Shown in pieces: positions 7,750 to 16,689 of a stretch of DNA of 64,000 bases. Under the pieces are notes generated by a model. It made no database searches and was not told the origin of the DNA. It saw only the letters and a program-made list of their open reading frames with translations. The stretch's first letter is position 1. The number at the start of each line of letters is the position of its first letter. A program made the translations under genes and the position numbers. The stretch is from Candidatus Gastranaerophilales bacterium (GTDB taxonomy: Bacteria; Cyanobacteriota; Vampirovibrionia; Gastranaerophilales; Gastranaerophilaceae), in contig CALUYW010000001.1 of NCBI GenBank assembly GCA_944325105.1, forward strand, positions 1 to 64,000, in the 5' to 3' direction.

Positions 7750-8341
7750 TTTTTTAAAAAAGAAAGAAAATAAAAGCCAAAAAACCGAGCAGATTGAGGG
7801 TGTTAAATTTGTTTTCAGAAAAAACGTGCTCTCAAGGTATATAAAAATTTCTATAAAACCTGATAAATGCGTTCTTGTCAGTATGCCAAAGAGGGCTTCT
7901 TTTTCTACTGCAAGAAAATTTGCCATTGATAATATTGATGAAATTAAAAATGCGCTTAGTAAGATTAAGCCTGAAAAATATGTTTTGGACGGAGTTGAGT
8001 TTGATACATCTTCAAGCTATGTGCTTGCGCTTAGAAAAAAAGCAAAAGTGTATTTGCCAAAAAGACTTGATGAGCTGGCTCAGAAATATGGGTATAGGTA
8101 CAATAAAGTTACGCTTAAATATATGAAAACCCGCTGGGGGAGCTGCTCTTTTAAAAATAATATTAATTTAAATGTTTCTCTTGTGACCCTTGATAGGGAA
8201 CTTATTGACTATGTCCTTTTGCATGAGCTTGTGCATACGGTTGAGAAAAACCATGCAAAAACCTTTTGGGCAAGGATTAATTCACATATGCCCGATGCTC
8301 GCACAAGGCAGAAAATGCTCAAAAGTAGAAAAGTGATTTAA
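7727..8341 (+). CDS. YgjP-type metal-dependent hydrolase (DUF45)
   Basis: 204 residues. KTRWGSCSFKNNINLN followed by LIDYVLLHELVHTVEKNHAK and FW is the diagnostic DUF45/WSS-like signature, with the HExxH zinc site in HELVH. E. coli YgjP is described as a nucleoside triphosphate (UTP) phosphohydrolase; others in the fold are proteases, so the substrate is open. The ATG overlaps the ATPase gene by 23 bp, suggesting coupled translation. Confidence 0.8.
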   Translation: MIPKSLLSFLKKKENKSQKTEQIEGVKFVFRKNVLSRYIKISIKPDKCVLVSMPKRASFSTARKFAIDNIDEIKNALSKIKPEKYVLDGVEFDTSSSYVLALRKKAKVYLPKRLDELAQKYGYRYNKVTLKYMKTRWGSCSFKNNINLNVSLVTLDRELIDYVLLHELVHTVEKNHAKTFWARINSHMPDARTRQKMLKSRKVI

Positions 8342-8428
8342 AATCATTATACTGTTTAGTAAACTACCCGCTTGGATAATTGAGCGCGTGTTTTGGGTTA
8401 TATAAATTGTTTATGCGGAGGTTTACAT

Positions 8429-8602
8429 ATGGCAAAAGAGCTTATTTGGTCACAGGATTCTATTTTATTAAATAAAACGCTTGAAGATAGTCTTGATTTG
8501 TTGTTTTGTCAGGACTTTAAAAAGACAAAAAGTTTAAGAGAGCAAATGAAATCTTCTAAGGGCTTGGTGAGCATTACAAGGTTTTTAAAGGATAATTTTT
8601 AG
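8429..8602 (+). CDS. Small protein, unknown
   Basis: 57 residues from ATG 8429, chosen because GGAGG lies 7-8 nt upstream. Mostly helical and charged (SLREQMKSSKGLVSITRFLK). No signal peptide or motif recognised. The stretch after it (8603-8779) holds no gene that I can see. Confidence 0.55.
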   Translation: MAKELIWSQDSILLNKTLEDSLDLLFCQDFKKTKSLREQMKSSKGLVSITRFLKDNF

Positions 8603-8779
8603 GCTATAAAAAATGTCGATATACACTTATCTGAAATCATAGAACAACGAATAAAATGTAATTAATAAAAATTGTTAAGAGATTGTAAAAATATTGGGAG
8701 AAATTTATAATTTAGCGCAATAATATTTATTCATAAGTGTTGACTAAATGTATAGGTTAGTGACTTTAAGGGATTAATA

Positions 8780-9511
8780 ATGACTGTTGTTTCGCCAATA
8801 TCAAATAACCAAGTTAATAAAACAGTTTCTTGCGAAACAAATAATGTACAAACTTCAACCAATACAAACAGTATTCAAACTTTAAAAAATGATACTTTTA
8901 CTAAATCGGACAAAGTAAAAGTTGCTTTGGCATCTATGGCAGGTGGTGCAGCGGGTGTTGGCACGGGTCTTTTTTCAAGTTATGAGCTTTGGCAAAAAAC
9001 CTTGAAAAATCTGCGTGCAAGTTATGGCGAATCCGGTGTAGATAAGAAATTAGTAGACACTTTAGGCGAACTTGTTGTTAAACATCTGAAAGGAGAAAAG
9101 ATAACAGGTTGTGAGGGAATTACGTTTTTTAAGGAGCGACTCAGCTCCAAAGCAACAGTAGCAATGGATGAATTTATCAAAAATAATAATTTGACTTGTA
9201 ATTCTAACCCAAAAGAAGTTAAAAAATTATTAAAAGAATATGTTGCTAAAGATGAAGCAATGAAAGGGTATATTGATGAGTTCAGAAATCACATTGTATA
9301 TGAAGCTGTTACTAAAGAACTTGTTAATAAGCCATTTGCGATGGCTAAAAATTCTGATTCGCTGTTTCTTAAAAAGCTTGGTAGCGGTGCAATAAAAAAA
9401 TACGCAGCAATCACTGCTGCCACAGTTGCTATAGGCGCAGCAGTGGCAGGTGGCGCTACTGCATTAATTTTGAAACAAAAAAATAAATCAAATTCTTCTC
9501 AGGTGCAATAG
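8780..9511 (+). CDS. Hypothetical membrane protein with Gly-rich segments
   Basis: 243 residues. A polar, Asn/Thr/Ser-rich N-terminus (about 45 residues) precedes a Gly/Ala membrane segment (MAGGAAGVGTGLF), a soluble helical middle, and a second Gly/Ala membrane segment near the C-terminus (AAITAATVAIGAAVAGGATA). The architecture resembles the larger protein at 49337, which also has a polar N-terminus and Gly-rich membrane segments, so both may belong to a lineage-specific family. Function unknown. Confidence 0.6.
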   Translation: MTVVSPISNNQVNKTVSCETNNVQTSTNTNSIQTLKNDTFTKSDKVKVALASMAGGAAGVGTGLFSSYELWQKTLKNLRASYGESGVDKKLVDTLGELVVKHLKGEKITGCEGITFFKERLSSKATVAMDEFIKNNNLTCNSNPKEVKKLLKEYVAKDEAMKGYIDEFRNHIVYEAVTKELVNKPFAMAKNSDSLFLKKLGSGAIKKYAAITAATVAIGAAVAGGATALILKQKNKSNSSQVQ

Positions 9512-9563
9512 ATTTTTACTAAAAAGTTTGTTGCAGATGTGTTGTTTTGTTGCATAAAAATTT

Positions 9564-9622
9564 GTCGACGGGGGTTTGCAAACTTGCTTTGCAACGGCAG
9601 ACTTGCCAATGTTCAAGTCCCC
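9564..9622 (-). repeat. tRNA-Leu(GAG) 3' trailer unit, half stranded by the element
   Basis: Minus strand, 5' to 3': an antisense T-arm segment (plus-strand GTTCAAGTCCCC at 9611-9622), a degenerate filler, then a copy of the tRNA-Leu 3' end (plus-strand GTCGACGGGGG at 9564-9574). A second, related trailer with TTGCATA lies to its left. GTTCAAGTCCCC is the perfect complement of the intact tRNA-Leu T-arm at 23147-23158. The layout equals the 3' units of the other two tRNAs, so this half belonged to the tRNA now 13.5 kb away. Confidence 0.7.
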
Positions 9623-9650
9623 ATAGTTTGGTTTAATTTTGCATAGAAAA

Positions 9651-9658
9651 AATGTCGA
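9651..9658. other. attL core of the integrative element
   Basis: AATGTCGA is shared with 23136-23143 at the tRNA-Leu 3' end; flanking bases differ on both sides. Left of it is tRNA trailer sequence, right of it is element sequence. Joining 9650-9658 to 23144 onward restores a continuous trailer plus tRNA 3' end. Confidence 0.6.
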
Positions 9659-9671
9659 TAAGCTCCCGAAT

Positions 9672-9821
9672 ATGGAACCTTTTGGCAATATAGTTGTATC
9701 TGAAAAAATCGCCGAGTCAACAGTAAGTATAAGTGTTTACAAAGAACTTGTCAGTATTGTGAAAGAGTCAACGACGCAATATTATAACATGAGAATAATT
9801 CTAGGGCTGGAGCGTGCTTAA
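9672..9821 (+). CDS. Possible small protein at the left end of the element
   Basis: 49 residues from ATG 9672. No ribosome-binding site is obvious. The C-terminal part (SVSISVYKELVSIVKESTTQYYNMR) reads like protein sequence, but the reading frame crosses into the attachment region if extended upstream. Kept at low confidence. Confidence 0.25.
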   Translation: MEPFGNIVVSEKIAESTVSISVYKELVSIVKESTTQYYNMRIILGLERA

Positions 9822-9863
9822 ATAATTACTATTTTATAGTAATATTAGAGATAATAACTCTTA

Positions 9864-10595
9864 ATGCGGATAATAAAGACAATGAATAAAATAAAAAGGT
9901 TTATATATAATCCAACTTTATGTATTACCCTTATATTAGTTGCTGCTATAATCTTAATTTTAGTCTATTTTCATAATGATGAATACAAGGCAAATATCGT
10001 TACAGAGCTAGCAAGCATACTTATTACAATCACCTTCATTGATGTAATCTTTGCGTTTAAGAAAAAACACGATACTGTAAAGAAACAAAAACTTGAAATT
10101 ATGCGATTAAATAACTTATTCTACATTTATCTCAATCAATATAAGGGGGAATATGATAGAATTTTTGGTAATGGTGCACTCAAATATTCAGATATAAGCA
10201 AACTTCTTAAACCATCACCTTCAATTATAAATTTATCCTCACAGCCTGCTTATATAAACTTCTTTAGAATTTGGATTATGTTATTTCATCAAGCTGAAAA
10301 TTTCATTGCGAAATTAGATTTAGGAGAGAAAACATTATTAATTGAGTTATTAGAGAATTTTATAATTGATAATATGCTTGTAGAAGAGTTGCGTGTATCT
10401 TTGGAGAATACACAAAAGCTAAATATGTTTAATGAAGATATAAAGATTTTAGAAAATGCCAAAGTAATACCGTGTATAGACGAAAACCATAATTTACATA
10501 TCAAGTATATTTTAATTTATAATCTTCTTATGAAAAATAATTCTTTCTTCAATGAGTATAATAGGATTATCGATACTTATAAAGTTAGCAAATAA
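9864..10595 (+). CDS. Membrane protein, unknown
   Basis: 243 residues (ATG 9864, or 9882 in frame). Two membrane helices occupy residues about 17-36 and 45-66, followed by a long soluble helical domain rich in Leu, Ile and Asn. This short two-helix anchor plus cytoplasmic domain is common among small exclusion and defence proteins, but no motif supports a function. Codon use is more AT-rich than the chromosomal genes. From 10596 to 10868 no gene is visible. Confidence 0.55.
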   Translation: MRIIKTMNKIKRFIYNPTLCITLILVAAIILILVYFHNDEYKANIVTELASILITITFIDVIFAFKKKHDTVKKQKLEIMRLNNLFYIYLNQYKGEYDRIFGNGALKYSDISKLLKPSPSIINLSSQPAYINFFRIWIMLFHQAENFIAKLDLGEKTLLIELLENFIIDNMLVEELRVSLENTQKLNMFNEDIKILENAKVIPCIDENHNLHIKYILIYNLLMKNNSFFNEYNRIIDTYKVSK

Positions 10596-10868
10596 TCCTA
10601 ATATCTATTGTATAAAGAAAAATTCTTGTACTATAGCCTTTAATTCTTTCTTGTCCCTCTAATATCAATACTTTATATATATTAGCTTTCACTTAAATAT
10701 AGAATTTTCTACTTGAATATATTGAAAATTTTATGCCACAACCCTTTAATTATAAAAACCATTGATTAATTATACTTATCAAATAGTGTAAATGGATGGC
10801 AACCGTAGTATATTTAAATTATTTGTATTATAATGTTGTATTGAGAAAAGTACAATAGAATTATAGAA

Positions 10869-11768
10869 ATGCTATATTATAGAGAAAAGATAATCCTTTC
10901 AATACTTGAAGAATTTAATGGTAAATTAAGCAGGACTCAGCTGCAAAAGTATTTGTTTCTTTTCACAAGAATGCAGAACGAGCCTTCTTATGATTTTATG
11001 CCATATAACTTCGGTTGCTATTCATTTCAAGCAAGTAAAGACTTAGAGCATTTACAAAAAGACCATTTAATATGTCATAATGAGGAATGGAATTTAGCAC
11101 CAGTTAAGAAATCGTATAAAGATATGCTTACTAATGAGGATAGATTAGTTCTATACAAAATCAGAAAGAATTATAAACATTTAAGTCAGAGAGAACTCGT
11201 AAGACAGGTATATTTAGACTATCCTTACTATACAATTCATAGCACAATAAAAGAGGAAATGCTTTCTAAGGAAGAACAGGCTTGTATTGATAAGTATATT
11301 GAGAATCATTACAGTTTAAATGATGAAACACCAACCTTATTTACTATAGGTTATGAGGGTATTTCTTTTGAGATGTATTTAAACAAACTCATTCAGTGCA
11401 ATATTAAGTTATTAATTGATGTGAGAAAAAACCCGTTCAGCCATAAATATGGATTTTCAAAAGGCATATTAGCTTCTATTGTAAATAAAATGGGGATAAA
11501 ATATGTACATATCCCTGAATTAGGCATTATAACAGAGAAGCGCAAGAAACTTGAAACAATAAATGACTACAAGGCATTATTTGATGAATATGAAAAAACA
11601 CTTCCAAGTAAAGAAAGTTACTTGCGTGAAATCATTGATTATATGGATAAATACAAGCGTATAGCCCTCACATGCTTTGAAAAAGATGTTAATAAATGCC
11701 ATAGAACACGAATAAAAGATTACATTGTGAACAATTTACTAAGTGATACAAATGTAGTAGAGTTGTAA
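10869..11768 (+). CDS. Winged-helix plus DUF488 domain protein
   Basis: 299 residues. The first 75 residues look like a winged-helix domain (REKIILSILEEFNGKLSRTQ...YNFGCYSF). From about residue 155 comes DUF488: FTIGYEGISFEMYLNKLI, DVRKNPFSHKYGFSK, GIKYVHIPELG, and the Cys pair CFEKDVNKCHRTR near the end. DUF488 proteins are often near DNA repair and defence genes, but their chemistry is not settled. A -10-like TATAAT lies at 10829. The next gene starts 1 bp after the stop, so the two form an operon and probably one system. Confidence 0.75.
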   Translation: MLYYREKIILSILEEFNGKLSRTQLQKYLFLFTRMQNEPSYDFMPYNFGCYSFQASKDLEHLQKDHLICHNEEWNLAPVKKSYKDMLTNEDRLVLYKIRKNYKHLSQRELVRQVYLDYPYYTIHSTIKEEMLSKEEQACIDKYIENHYSLNDETPTLFTIGYEGISFEMYLNKLIQCNIKLLIDVRKNPFSHKYGFSKGILASIVNKMGIKYVHIPELGIITEKRKKLETINDYKALFDEYEKTLPSKESYLREIIDYMDKYKRIALTCFEKDVNKCHRTRIKDYIVNNLLSDTNVVEL

Positions 11769-11769
11769 T

Positions 11770-12609
11770 ATGACTAAAACTAAAGTTCTGATTACGGTTA
11801 AAACTTATCCTAATATCTCATCTAAATATGATGAGCTTGTTTGCACAGCTGGTTTTCTTGAAGACGGGTCTATGATAAGGATATTTCCTATACCATTTAG
11901 GAAACTTGATTATGATAAACAATATGCCAAGTATCAATGGATAGAATTGGACTTGGAGAGATACACTAGAGATTTTAGACCTGAAAGTTATACTCCAACT
12001 GATAGGCTATTCCAGAATATTAAACCGTTAAACAAATTGAATACTGATAATAACTGGCAAGAACGAAAAGATATTGTGTTTAAAAAAGGTTACTACACTA
12101 ATCTAACAATGTTAATTAATGAAGCTAAAGACAAAGGTAAATCCTTAGCCGTATTCAAGCCTACAAAGATTTTGGATTTTGTTATTGAGTCTGTGAGTGA
12201 TGAATACGATAAGAAAAAGATTGAAAAGATTTTAAATCAAAGAGCTCAGTTGTCGTTATTTGAAACATACAAAGATAACTGTGAAGATTTGTTTGAAGTT
12301 GTCAAAAAGTTACCGTATAAATTTTCATACAGATTCGAGGATATTGAAGGTAGGGAAGCTACTTTGATGATAGAAGACTGGGAAATTGGTCAGTTATACT
12401 GGAACTGTTTGAAGACCTACGGAAATGAAGAAATTGCACTTCAAAAAGTAAAACAAAAATACCGAGATGATTTCATCAACAATAAAGACCTTTATTTCTT
12501 TATGGGAACAACGCAAAGATGGCATAATGTTGCCCCAAATCCATTCTTAATTATAGGTGTGTTTTATCCTAAATATCAAGGTCAAATAAAACTAAATCTT
12601 AATTTATAA
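11770..12609 (+). CDS. DUF488 partner protein, unknown
   Basis: 279 residues, starting 2 nt after the DUF488 stop. The N-terminal half is a beta-rich domain (TKVLITVKTYPNISSKYDEL, then DGSMIRIFPIPFR). The C-terminus contains FFMGTTQRWHN and NPFLIIGVFYP, which looks like a conserved core. I have a general impression that such proteins accompany DUF488 in mobile elements; no catalytic residues can be named. Likely the functional partner of the upstream gene. Confidence 0.6.
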   Translation: MTKTKVLITVKTYPNISSKYDELVCTAGFLEDGSMIRIFPIPFRKLDYDKQYAKYQWIELDLERYTRDFRPESYTPTDRLFQNIKPLNKLNTDNNWQERKDIVFKKGYYTNLTMLINEAKDKGKSLAVFKPTKILDFVIESVSDEYDKKKIEKILNQRAQLSLFETYKDNCEDLFEVVKKLPYKFSYRFEDIEGREATLMIEDWEIGQLYWNCLKTYGNEEIALQKVKQKYRDDFINNKDLYFFMGTTQRWHNVAPNPFLIIGVFYPKYQGQIKLNLNL

Positions 12610-12770
12610 TGTCAATATCCATTGTTAGAGTTTTCCTCAAGCAAATTTAGTTATAAATTAGCCCCTATCTCTTTAAGGTTAATGGTATTAGCTATATGTA
12701 ACCCCTTCTTATTTAAAAATTTTATTGAATAAATTACCAAAAATTTTAACAACTTGATTGTATCGAGTTT

Positions 12771-13118
12771 CTATTCTCCTTTTAAAATATCTATCCCCTT
12801 TTGAGCTTGTTTAAGTTGTCCGTAGTAATACTCAAGTTCATGTTCTGACTTTGCACTGTTAAGTATCTGTAGTGCCTTTGTGTAATAAGGGCTATCATTA
12901 GAGGATATATGTTCAAGATTAAGTCCTACATCTTCAATACTAAGGTTTAGTGCCTTTAATATCTTGGTTAGTGTTGTGTATGTAGGAAAGTAAACACCTG
13001 TCTCTATTTTGGAGATATGTTTTTCATTTGCTCCTGCAAGTTCTGCTAGTTGAGCCTGTGTTAAGTTCCTTGCTTTTCTTATCTGCTTTAATTTTTGTCC
13101 GAAACTATTTCTAACCAT
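12771..13118 (-). CDS. XRE-family transcriptional regulator
   Basis: 115 residues from ATG 13118, chosen for AGAGGAG 5 nt upstream (a longer frame to 13169 exists). A helix-turn-helix occupies residues about 6-60 (FGQKLKQIRKARNLTQAQLA, ISKIETGVYFPTYTTLTKIL). The C-terminal 50 residues form a helical region that may dimerise. It is divergent from the cargo cassette starting at 13286, and the 170-bp gap with GTATAC-like sequences could hold its operator. Confidence 0.85.
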   Translation of the reverse strand: MVRNSFGQKLKQIRKARNLTQAQLAELAGANEKHISKIETGVYFPTYTTLTKILKALNLSIEDVGLNLEHISSNDSPYYTKALQILNSAKSEHELEYYYGQLKQAQKGIDILKGE

Positions 13119-13285
13119 AATACTCCTCTTACTCATTCTATTTGAGTAAGTTGTTTTATTAAACCGCAAAACAGGATATAATTTTATTTAATATTCGTAT
13201 ACAATAGGATACTTTTCGCATTTTTGTGTTACTATTTCTGTATGAGTTGAAATGTGTTCGACGAAAATAGGAAAGTAGGTGTGAA

Positions 13286-13876
13286 ATGACAGAAGAAATG
13301 CAAACCAAAACTTGTCCTTATTGTGGTGAGGAAATTAACGTGAATGCCATCAAATGCAAGCATTGTGGAGAATTCCTTGAAGAAAAGAAAGAAAAAGTAA
13401 CAGGAACTAAGGCATGTCCCTTCTGCGGAGAAGAAATTTTAGCAAGTGCGGTTAAGTGTAAACATTGTGGAGAATTTCTTAATAAAACGATTGATAGAAG
13501 TGCTATATCCGGAAAATTTGCAAGAGTAGACGTAAATGATAACTGGAAGAAAAGATTTAAAATAATTGACAATGTTGTAATTAATGGAGCTTGGTGGAAA
13601 TATAACCCACTATTCTGGAAAACATCCTTAAATGAACGTTGGAATATGAGTTGTGCCATATATTTCAGTGATTTTTTAAGTACATTATCTGCCTTTTTAT
13701 TCGGAGCTTTTTATTATCTATTTAAAGGTATGTGGCTTAAGTTCCTTATATATTCAATTATTATACTTTTGATTGCAGGTATTACTGGTGGCACGGGCTC
13801 GGCATTCTGGATTATATTCCCAGCTCTTGCTCCTTATGATTACTACAGACTAAAAGTATTGGGAAAGCAATGGTAA
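13286..13876 (+). CDS. Double zinc-ribbon membrane protein (DUF2628-like)
   Basis: 196 residues. Two consecutive zinc ribbons (CPYCGEEI...CKHCGEFL and CPFCGEEI...CKHCGEFL, residues about 9-68) are followed by a C-terminal membrane region with FLFGAFYYLFKGMWLKFLI, which matches the DUF2628 style. It opens a run of six same-strand genes (13286-16586). The two ribbons and a third at 14945 are near-duplicates. Function unknown. Confidence 0.7.
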   Translation: MTEEMQTKTCPYCGEEINVNAIKCKHCGEFLEEKKEKVTGTKACPFCGEEILASAVKCKHCGEFLNKTIDRSAISGKFARVDVNDNWKKRFKIIDNVVINGAWWKYNPLFWKTSLNERWNMSCAIYFSDFLSTLSAFLFGAFYYLFKGMWLKFLIYSIIILLIAGITGGTGSAFWIIFPALAPYDYYRLKVLGKQW

Positions 13877-13904
13877 TTTAAAAAGCTCAACAATAGGAGA
13901 TTTT

Positions 13905-14675
13905 ATGAAAATAAGAAATATAATCATAGTATTAATGATATTTTTATCTTTTAGAAGTTATGTATTAGCTGAGCAAAAACAGTACATTCAAGTTATGCAT
14001 GAAAATAAGTATCAAAAACAAAGTGATACAGTGAAAACCAAAAGTGTTCCCGCAAAATCGCAACAAGGTTTAAATAATGAAGAGTGTAATCGCTATATAA
14101 ATGAAGCCTTAAAGCAAATAGACCAAAATAATCTATTTGGAGCACAAACCAGTTTAACAAGAGCATTGGATATAAATCCTAACAATGTCAAAGCTCTTAA
14201 AATTCGAGGACAAGTAAAGAATAGATTGGGAGACAACGTTGGAGCATTGCAAGATTTAAACAAGGCAATATCACTAAAGCCAGACGGCGATTGTTATTAT
14301 GCAAGAGGAGTTGTGAAATTATCAACCCAAAATTATCCTGAAGCAGTTAATGATTTTAGCAAAGCTATTGAGGAAAATAAAAGCGATGATATGGCATATC
14401 ATCAAAGGGGATATAGTTACTGTCTTTGGGGTAAGTCTACAGGAAATAACTCATATTTTGCAGCTGCTCTGTATGACTTTAATAAATCTATAAGTTTAAA
14501 CCCGAGCAATACAGAATCTTATCTTTATAGAGGTATGGCAAAAGCAGAATTAAAAGGGGCAAATGCAGGGTTGGCAGATATAGAGTATGCAATGAATGAA
14601 TATCAAAGAATTGGTGATAGTAGTGCCTATCAACGCAGTGTTGAGATTTACAATTGGATTAAGAAAGACTATTAA
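13905..14675 (+). CDS. Secreted TPR-repeat protein
   Basis: 256 residues with a signal peptide ending about residue 23 (SYVLA). Four to five TPR units follow (NNLFGAQTSLTRALDINPNN, VGALQDLNKAISLKPD, YPEAVNDFSKAIEENKSD, FAAALYDFNKSISLNPSN). TPRs mediate protein binding. The predicted mature N-terminus EQKQYIQV is nearly the same as that of the next gene product (EQKQYLQV), which suggests a shared origin or a shared sorting or binding segment. Confidence 0.75.
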   Translation: MKIRNIIIVLMIFLSFRSYVLAEQKQYIQVMHENKYQKQSDTVKTKSVPAKSQQGLNNEECNRYINEALKQIDQNNLFGAQTSLTRALDINPNNVKALKIRGQVKNRLGDNVGALQDLNKAISLKPDGDCYYARGVVKLSTQNYPEAVNDFSKAIEENKSDDMAYHQRGYSYCLWGKSTGNNSYFAAALYDFNKSISLNPSNTESYLYRGMAKAELKGANAGLADIEYAMNEYQRIGDSSAYQRSVEIYNWIKKDY

Positions 14676-14685
14676 GGAGGTAAAA

Positions 14686-14952
14686 ATGAAAAAGAAGTTC
14701 CTAATTACAATCTCATTAGTCCTTATAGGCTCTTTTTGCATGTGTGCCTATGCAGAGCAAAAGCAATATCTACAAGTAGCAAAGGAGAAAGAGATAAAAG
14801 AAAGACAAATTCAACAAGAACATCAGAGAGAAAGGACTCAACGTTTAATGGATAGAGTTTATGGAGATAGAAATCCCTATGTTGAGTTCAAAACGGATTA
14901 TAATCCTGATGAATTACCTAGAAGATGTTGGGGAGGACCTTGCCGTGACTAA
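14686..14952 (+). CDS. Small secreted protein
   Basis: 88 residues from ATG 14686, which has a strong AAGGAGG 6 nt upstream. Signal peptide of about 22 residues, then a predicted mature start EQKQYLQV shared with the upstream TPR protein, a charged helix and a Cys-containing tail (RRCWGGPC). The stop overlaps the next gene by 8 nt, suggesting coupled translation. Confidence 0.65.
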   Translation: MKKKFLITISLVLIGSFCMCAYAEQKQYLQVAKEKEIKERQIQQEHQRERTQRLMDRVYGDRNPYVEFKTDYNPDELPRRCWGGPCRD

Positions 14953-15682
14953 TGAAACAAAAAAGTGTCCCTATTGTGGTGGAGAGATAAAAGCAGTAGC
15001 ACTAAAGTGTAAACATTGTGGAAAATTCTTAGAAGAGGTAAAGTCTGGAGATATTATATATCAAGAACCATTAAAGAATAATAAAGGTAGAAATATTGGT
15101 ATAGGGTGTGCTTGGTTCTTAGGAATTTTCATAATTTTAGGTATAATAGGTTCGTTTTTACCTGAAACTGAAACGTATAACAATACAGATAATATAAGTT
15201 CAGATTACAATACTGAACAAGCACAAGAAGTAAAAGAACGTGTAACAGGTACTTATTCTGGCTTTGGTGCTATGGATGTTGCCTTTTCTAATCTGGGCGG
15301 ACAAAATGCAGGATGTGCACAGAGTGGTGCAGGTAAATCTCTTGTCAATGAAATTGAGAAAAAATTTGCAGAAAGTTCTCCTAACAAAGACCAAGTTCTT
15401 TATTCTATATCAAGCTATAATCCACGATTAAAGTTCCATGTGTCTAATCCTCGCTGGGCTGAAAATGTATATAATCCTGACCTATGTATAGCTGATATAT
15501 CTTTTAAGAATTATAAGCCTGATACCATAGCTGGATATAGTGGCTATGGAGAAAATGCAGAGCCCTATACAATAGATGAAGCTCAATTTAGAGTAAGTTA
15601 TTATGTTTCAGAACTCAGTGGAAAATACAAAGCAAGAATAAGCAGTATTAGAAGTGATGTTACAAAAGGTTATTATGAATAA
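14945..15682 (+). CDS. Zinc-ribbon, single-membrane-span protein with outer domain
   Basis: 245 residues from GTG 14945, chosen because GGGGAGG lies at good spacing and this puts the zinc ribbon (CPYCGGEI...CKHCGKFL) at the N-terminus. A membrane helix follows (IGIGCAWFLGIFIILGIIG), then a linker rich in Asn, Ser and Asp and an outer domain of about 150 residues. The topology (cytoplasmic ribbon, outer sensor-like domain) suggests signalling across the membrane, but this is inference. Confidence 0.65.
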   Translation: MTNETKKCPYCGGEIKAVALKCKHCGKFLEEVKSGDIIYQEPLKNNKGRNIGIGCAWFLGIFIILGIIGSFLPETETYNNTDNISSDYNTEQAQEVKERVTGTYSGFGAMDVAFSNLGGQNAGCAQSGAGKSLVNEIEKKFAESSPNKDQVLYSISSYNPRLKFHVSNPRWAENVYNPDLCIADISFKNYKPDTIAGYSGYGENAEPYTIDEAQFRVSYYVSELSGKYKARISSIRSDVTKGYYE

Positions 15683-15698
15683 TTAAAGGAGAACGATT

Positions 15699-16121
15699 AT
15701 GAAAAGATTTTTATCAGCATTGTTATTTATTTCAACTATTTTGGGTGTGTCTTTGACTCCAGCATTAGCTGAAAACTTTACGTATAAGGTATATAATCCA
15801 AAAACGAATAAAACAACTATTGCAGTATTTGGAACAGTTACAATAACAGAAAATCAGTATTTATGGGGTTTTTATACAAAAGATGGTCAACCTCTTTGTG
15901 TTGCAAGTCTTAATACTAATAAAAATTCTCAAGGGCTTATTGGAGGCCAGTGCACAGACATCGGGGCTTTTATTCGCTTTATGAATGGTGAAAATATTGA
16001 CTTTTCTAAATATGAACTTGGTTGGAGAGAATTAAGTCAAGATACTTTTTATAGGGAAATGAATTCTATTAGACAAGAAAGGGCAGCTCAAGGTAAATAT
16101 GAATATAAGGGAAGTAATTAA
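15699..16121 (+). CDS. Secreted protein, unknown
   Basis: 140 residues with AAAGGAG upstream and a clear signal peptide (MKRFLSALLFISTILGVSLT then PALA). The mature part is beta-rich at first (VYNPKTNKTTIAVFGTVTIT) and ends in a helix (MNSIRQERAAQGK). Not recognised. It lies 3 bp before the next gene. Confidence 0.6.
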   Translation: MKRFLSALLFISTILGVSLTPALAENFTYKVYNPKTNKTTIAVFGTVTITENQYLWGFYTKDGQPLCVASLNTNKNSQGLIGGQCTDIGAFIRFMNGENIDFSKYELGWRELSQDTFYREMNSIRQERAAQGKYEYKGSN

Positions 16122-16124
16122 AAT

Positions 16125-16586
16125 ATGAAAACATTCTTATTTATAGCAAGTGTAGCATTTTTATTGGCAGCGTTATTGAACTTTGCAAACATTGCTCAAG
16201 CTAATGAAATTCAAGGTATAGTAGATACAGATAATCCGCAAATTGCATATCCGGTAAGAGACAATGCTTTTGTAATAATTTTACAGCCAGTTCCTGATAA
16301 TTCCGGTGATTATACAATGACAATATGTAATAAACAATCTCATTGTCGTCAGACTTCAATGTTATCAAGAGAATTAAGGTATATAGGTTTATTTATTGAA
16401 GATATGAAACCCGTTTTGGATTTTGAATTAAATCGGAAATTAACGGGAAAACAATGGCAGCAAGGTCAAAACAAGTTCCGTGAACTGTATACAGATTATA
16501 TGAATATGTACGATAAAATATTTGGAGTATTAGAGGTGGTTATACCACCCGAAGTGAAAATAAATGTTACTGACGTGAAAAAGTAA
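16125..16586 (+). CDS. Secreted protein, unknown
   Basis: 153 residues, signal peptide of about 26 residues (NIAQANE). The mature part contains a Cys pair (MTICNKQSHCR) and a helical second half. Last gene of the cargo cassette; a 14-bp perfect hairpin follows. Confidence 0.6.
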   Translation: MKTFLFIASVAFLLAALLNFANIAQANEIQGIVDTDNPQIAYPVRDNAFVIILQPVPDNSGDYTMTICNKQSHCRQTSMLSRELRYIGLFIEDMKPVLDFELNRKLTGKQWQQGQNKFRELYTDYMNMYDKIFGVLEVVIPPEVKINVTDVKK

Positions 16587-16632
16587 ATATACTGTTTCCC
16601 TAAGAGGTAGGATAGATTATTGTATAAGTTCA

Positions 16633-16663
16633 TTACAGAGGATGGCTTTGCCATCCTCTGTAA
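16633..16663. terminator. Perfect 14-bp hairpin between convergent genes
   Basis: TTACAGAGGATGGC, loop TTT, GCCATCCTCTGTAA. It sits between the cargo cassette (+) and the broken resolvase gene (-). It has only a poor T-run, so it may be a bidirectional terminator or mRNA stabiliser. Confidence 0.6.
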
Positions 16664-16689
16664 ATAAGTAAACAAAACAAAAGGCTAAA

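Noticed and set aside
9564-9574. attL at the GTCGACGGGGG copy
   Set aside because: The match to the tRNA end is longer, but this copy belongs to the trailer unit; the core at 9651 gives a continuous trailer and is preferred.
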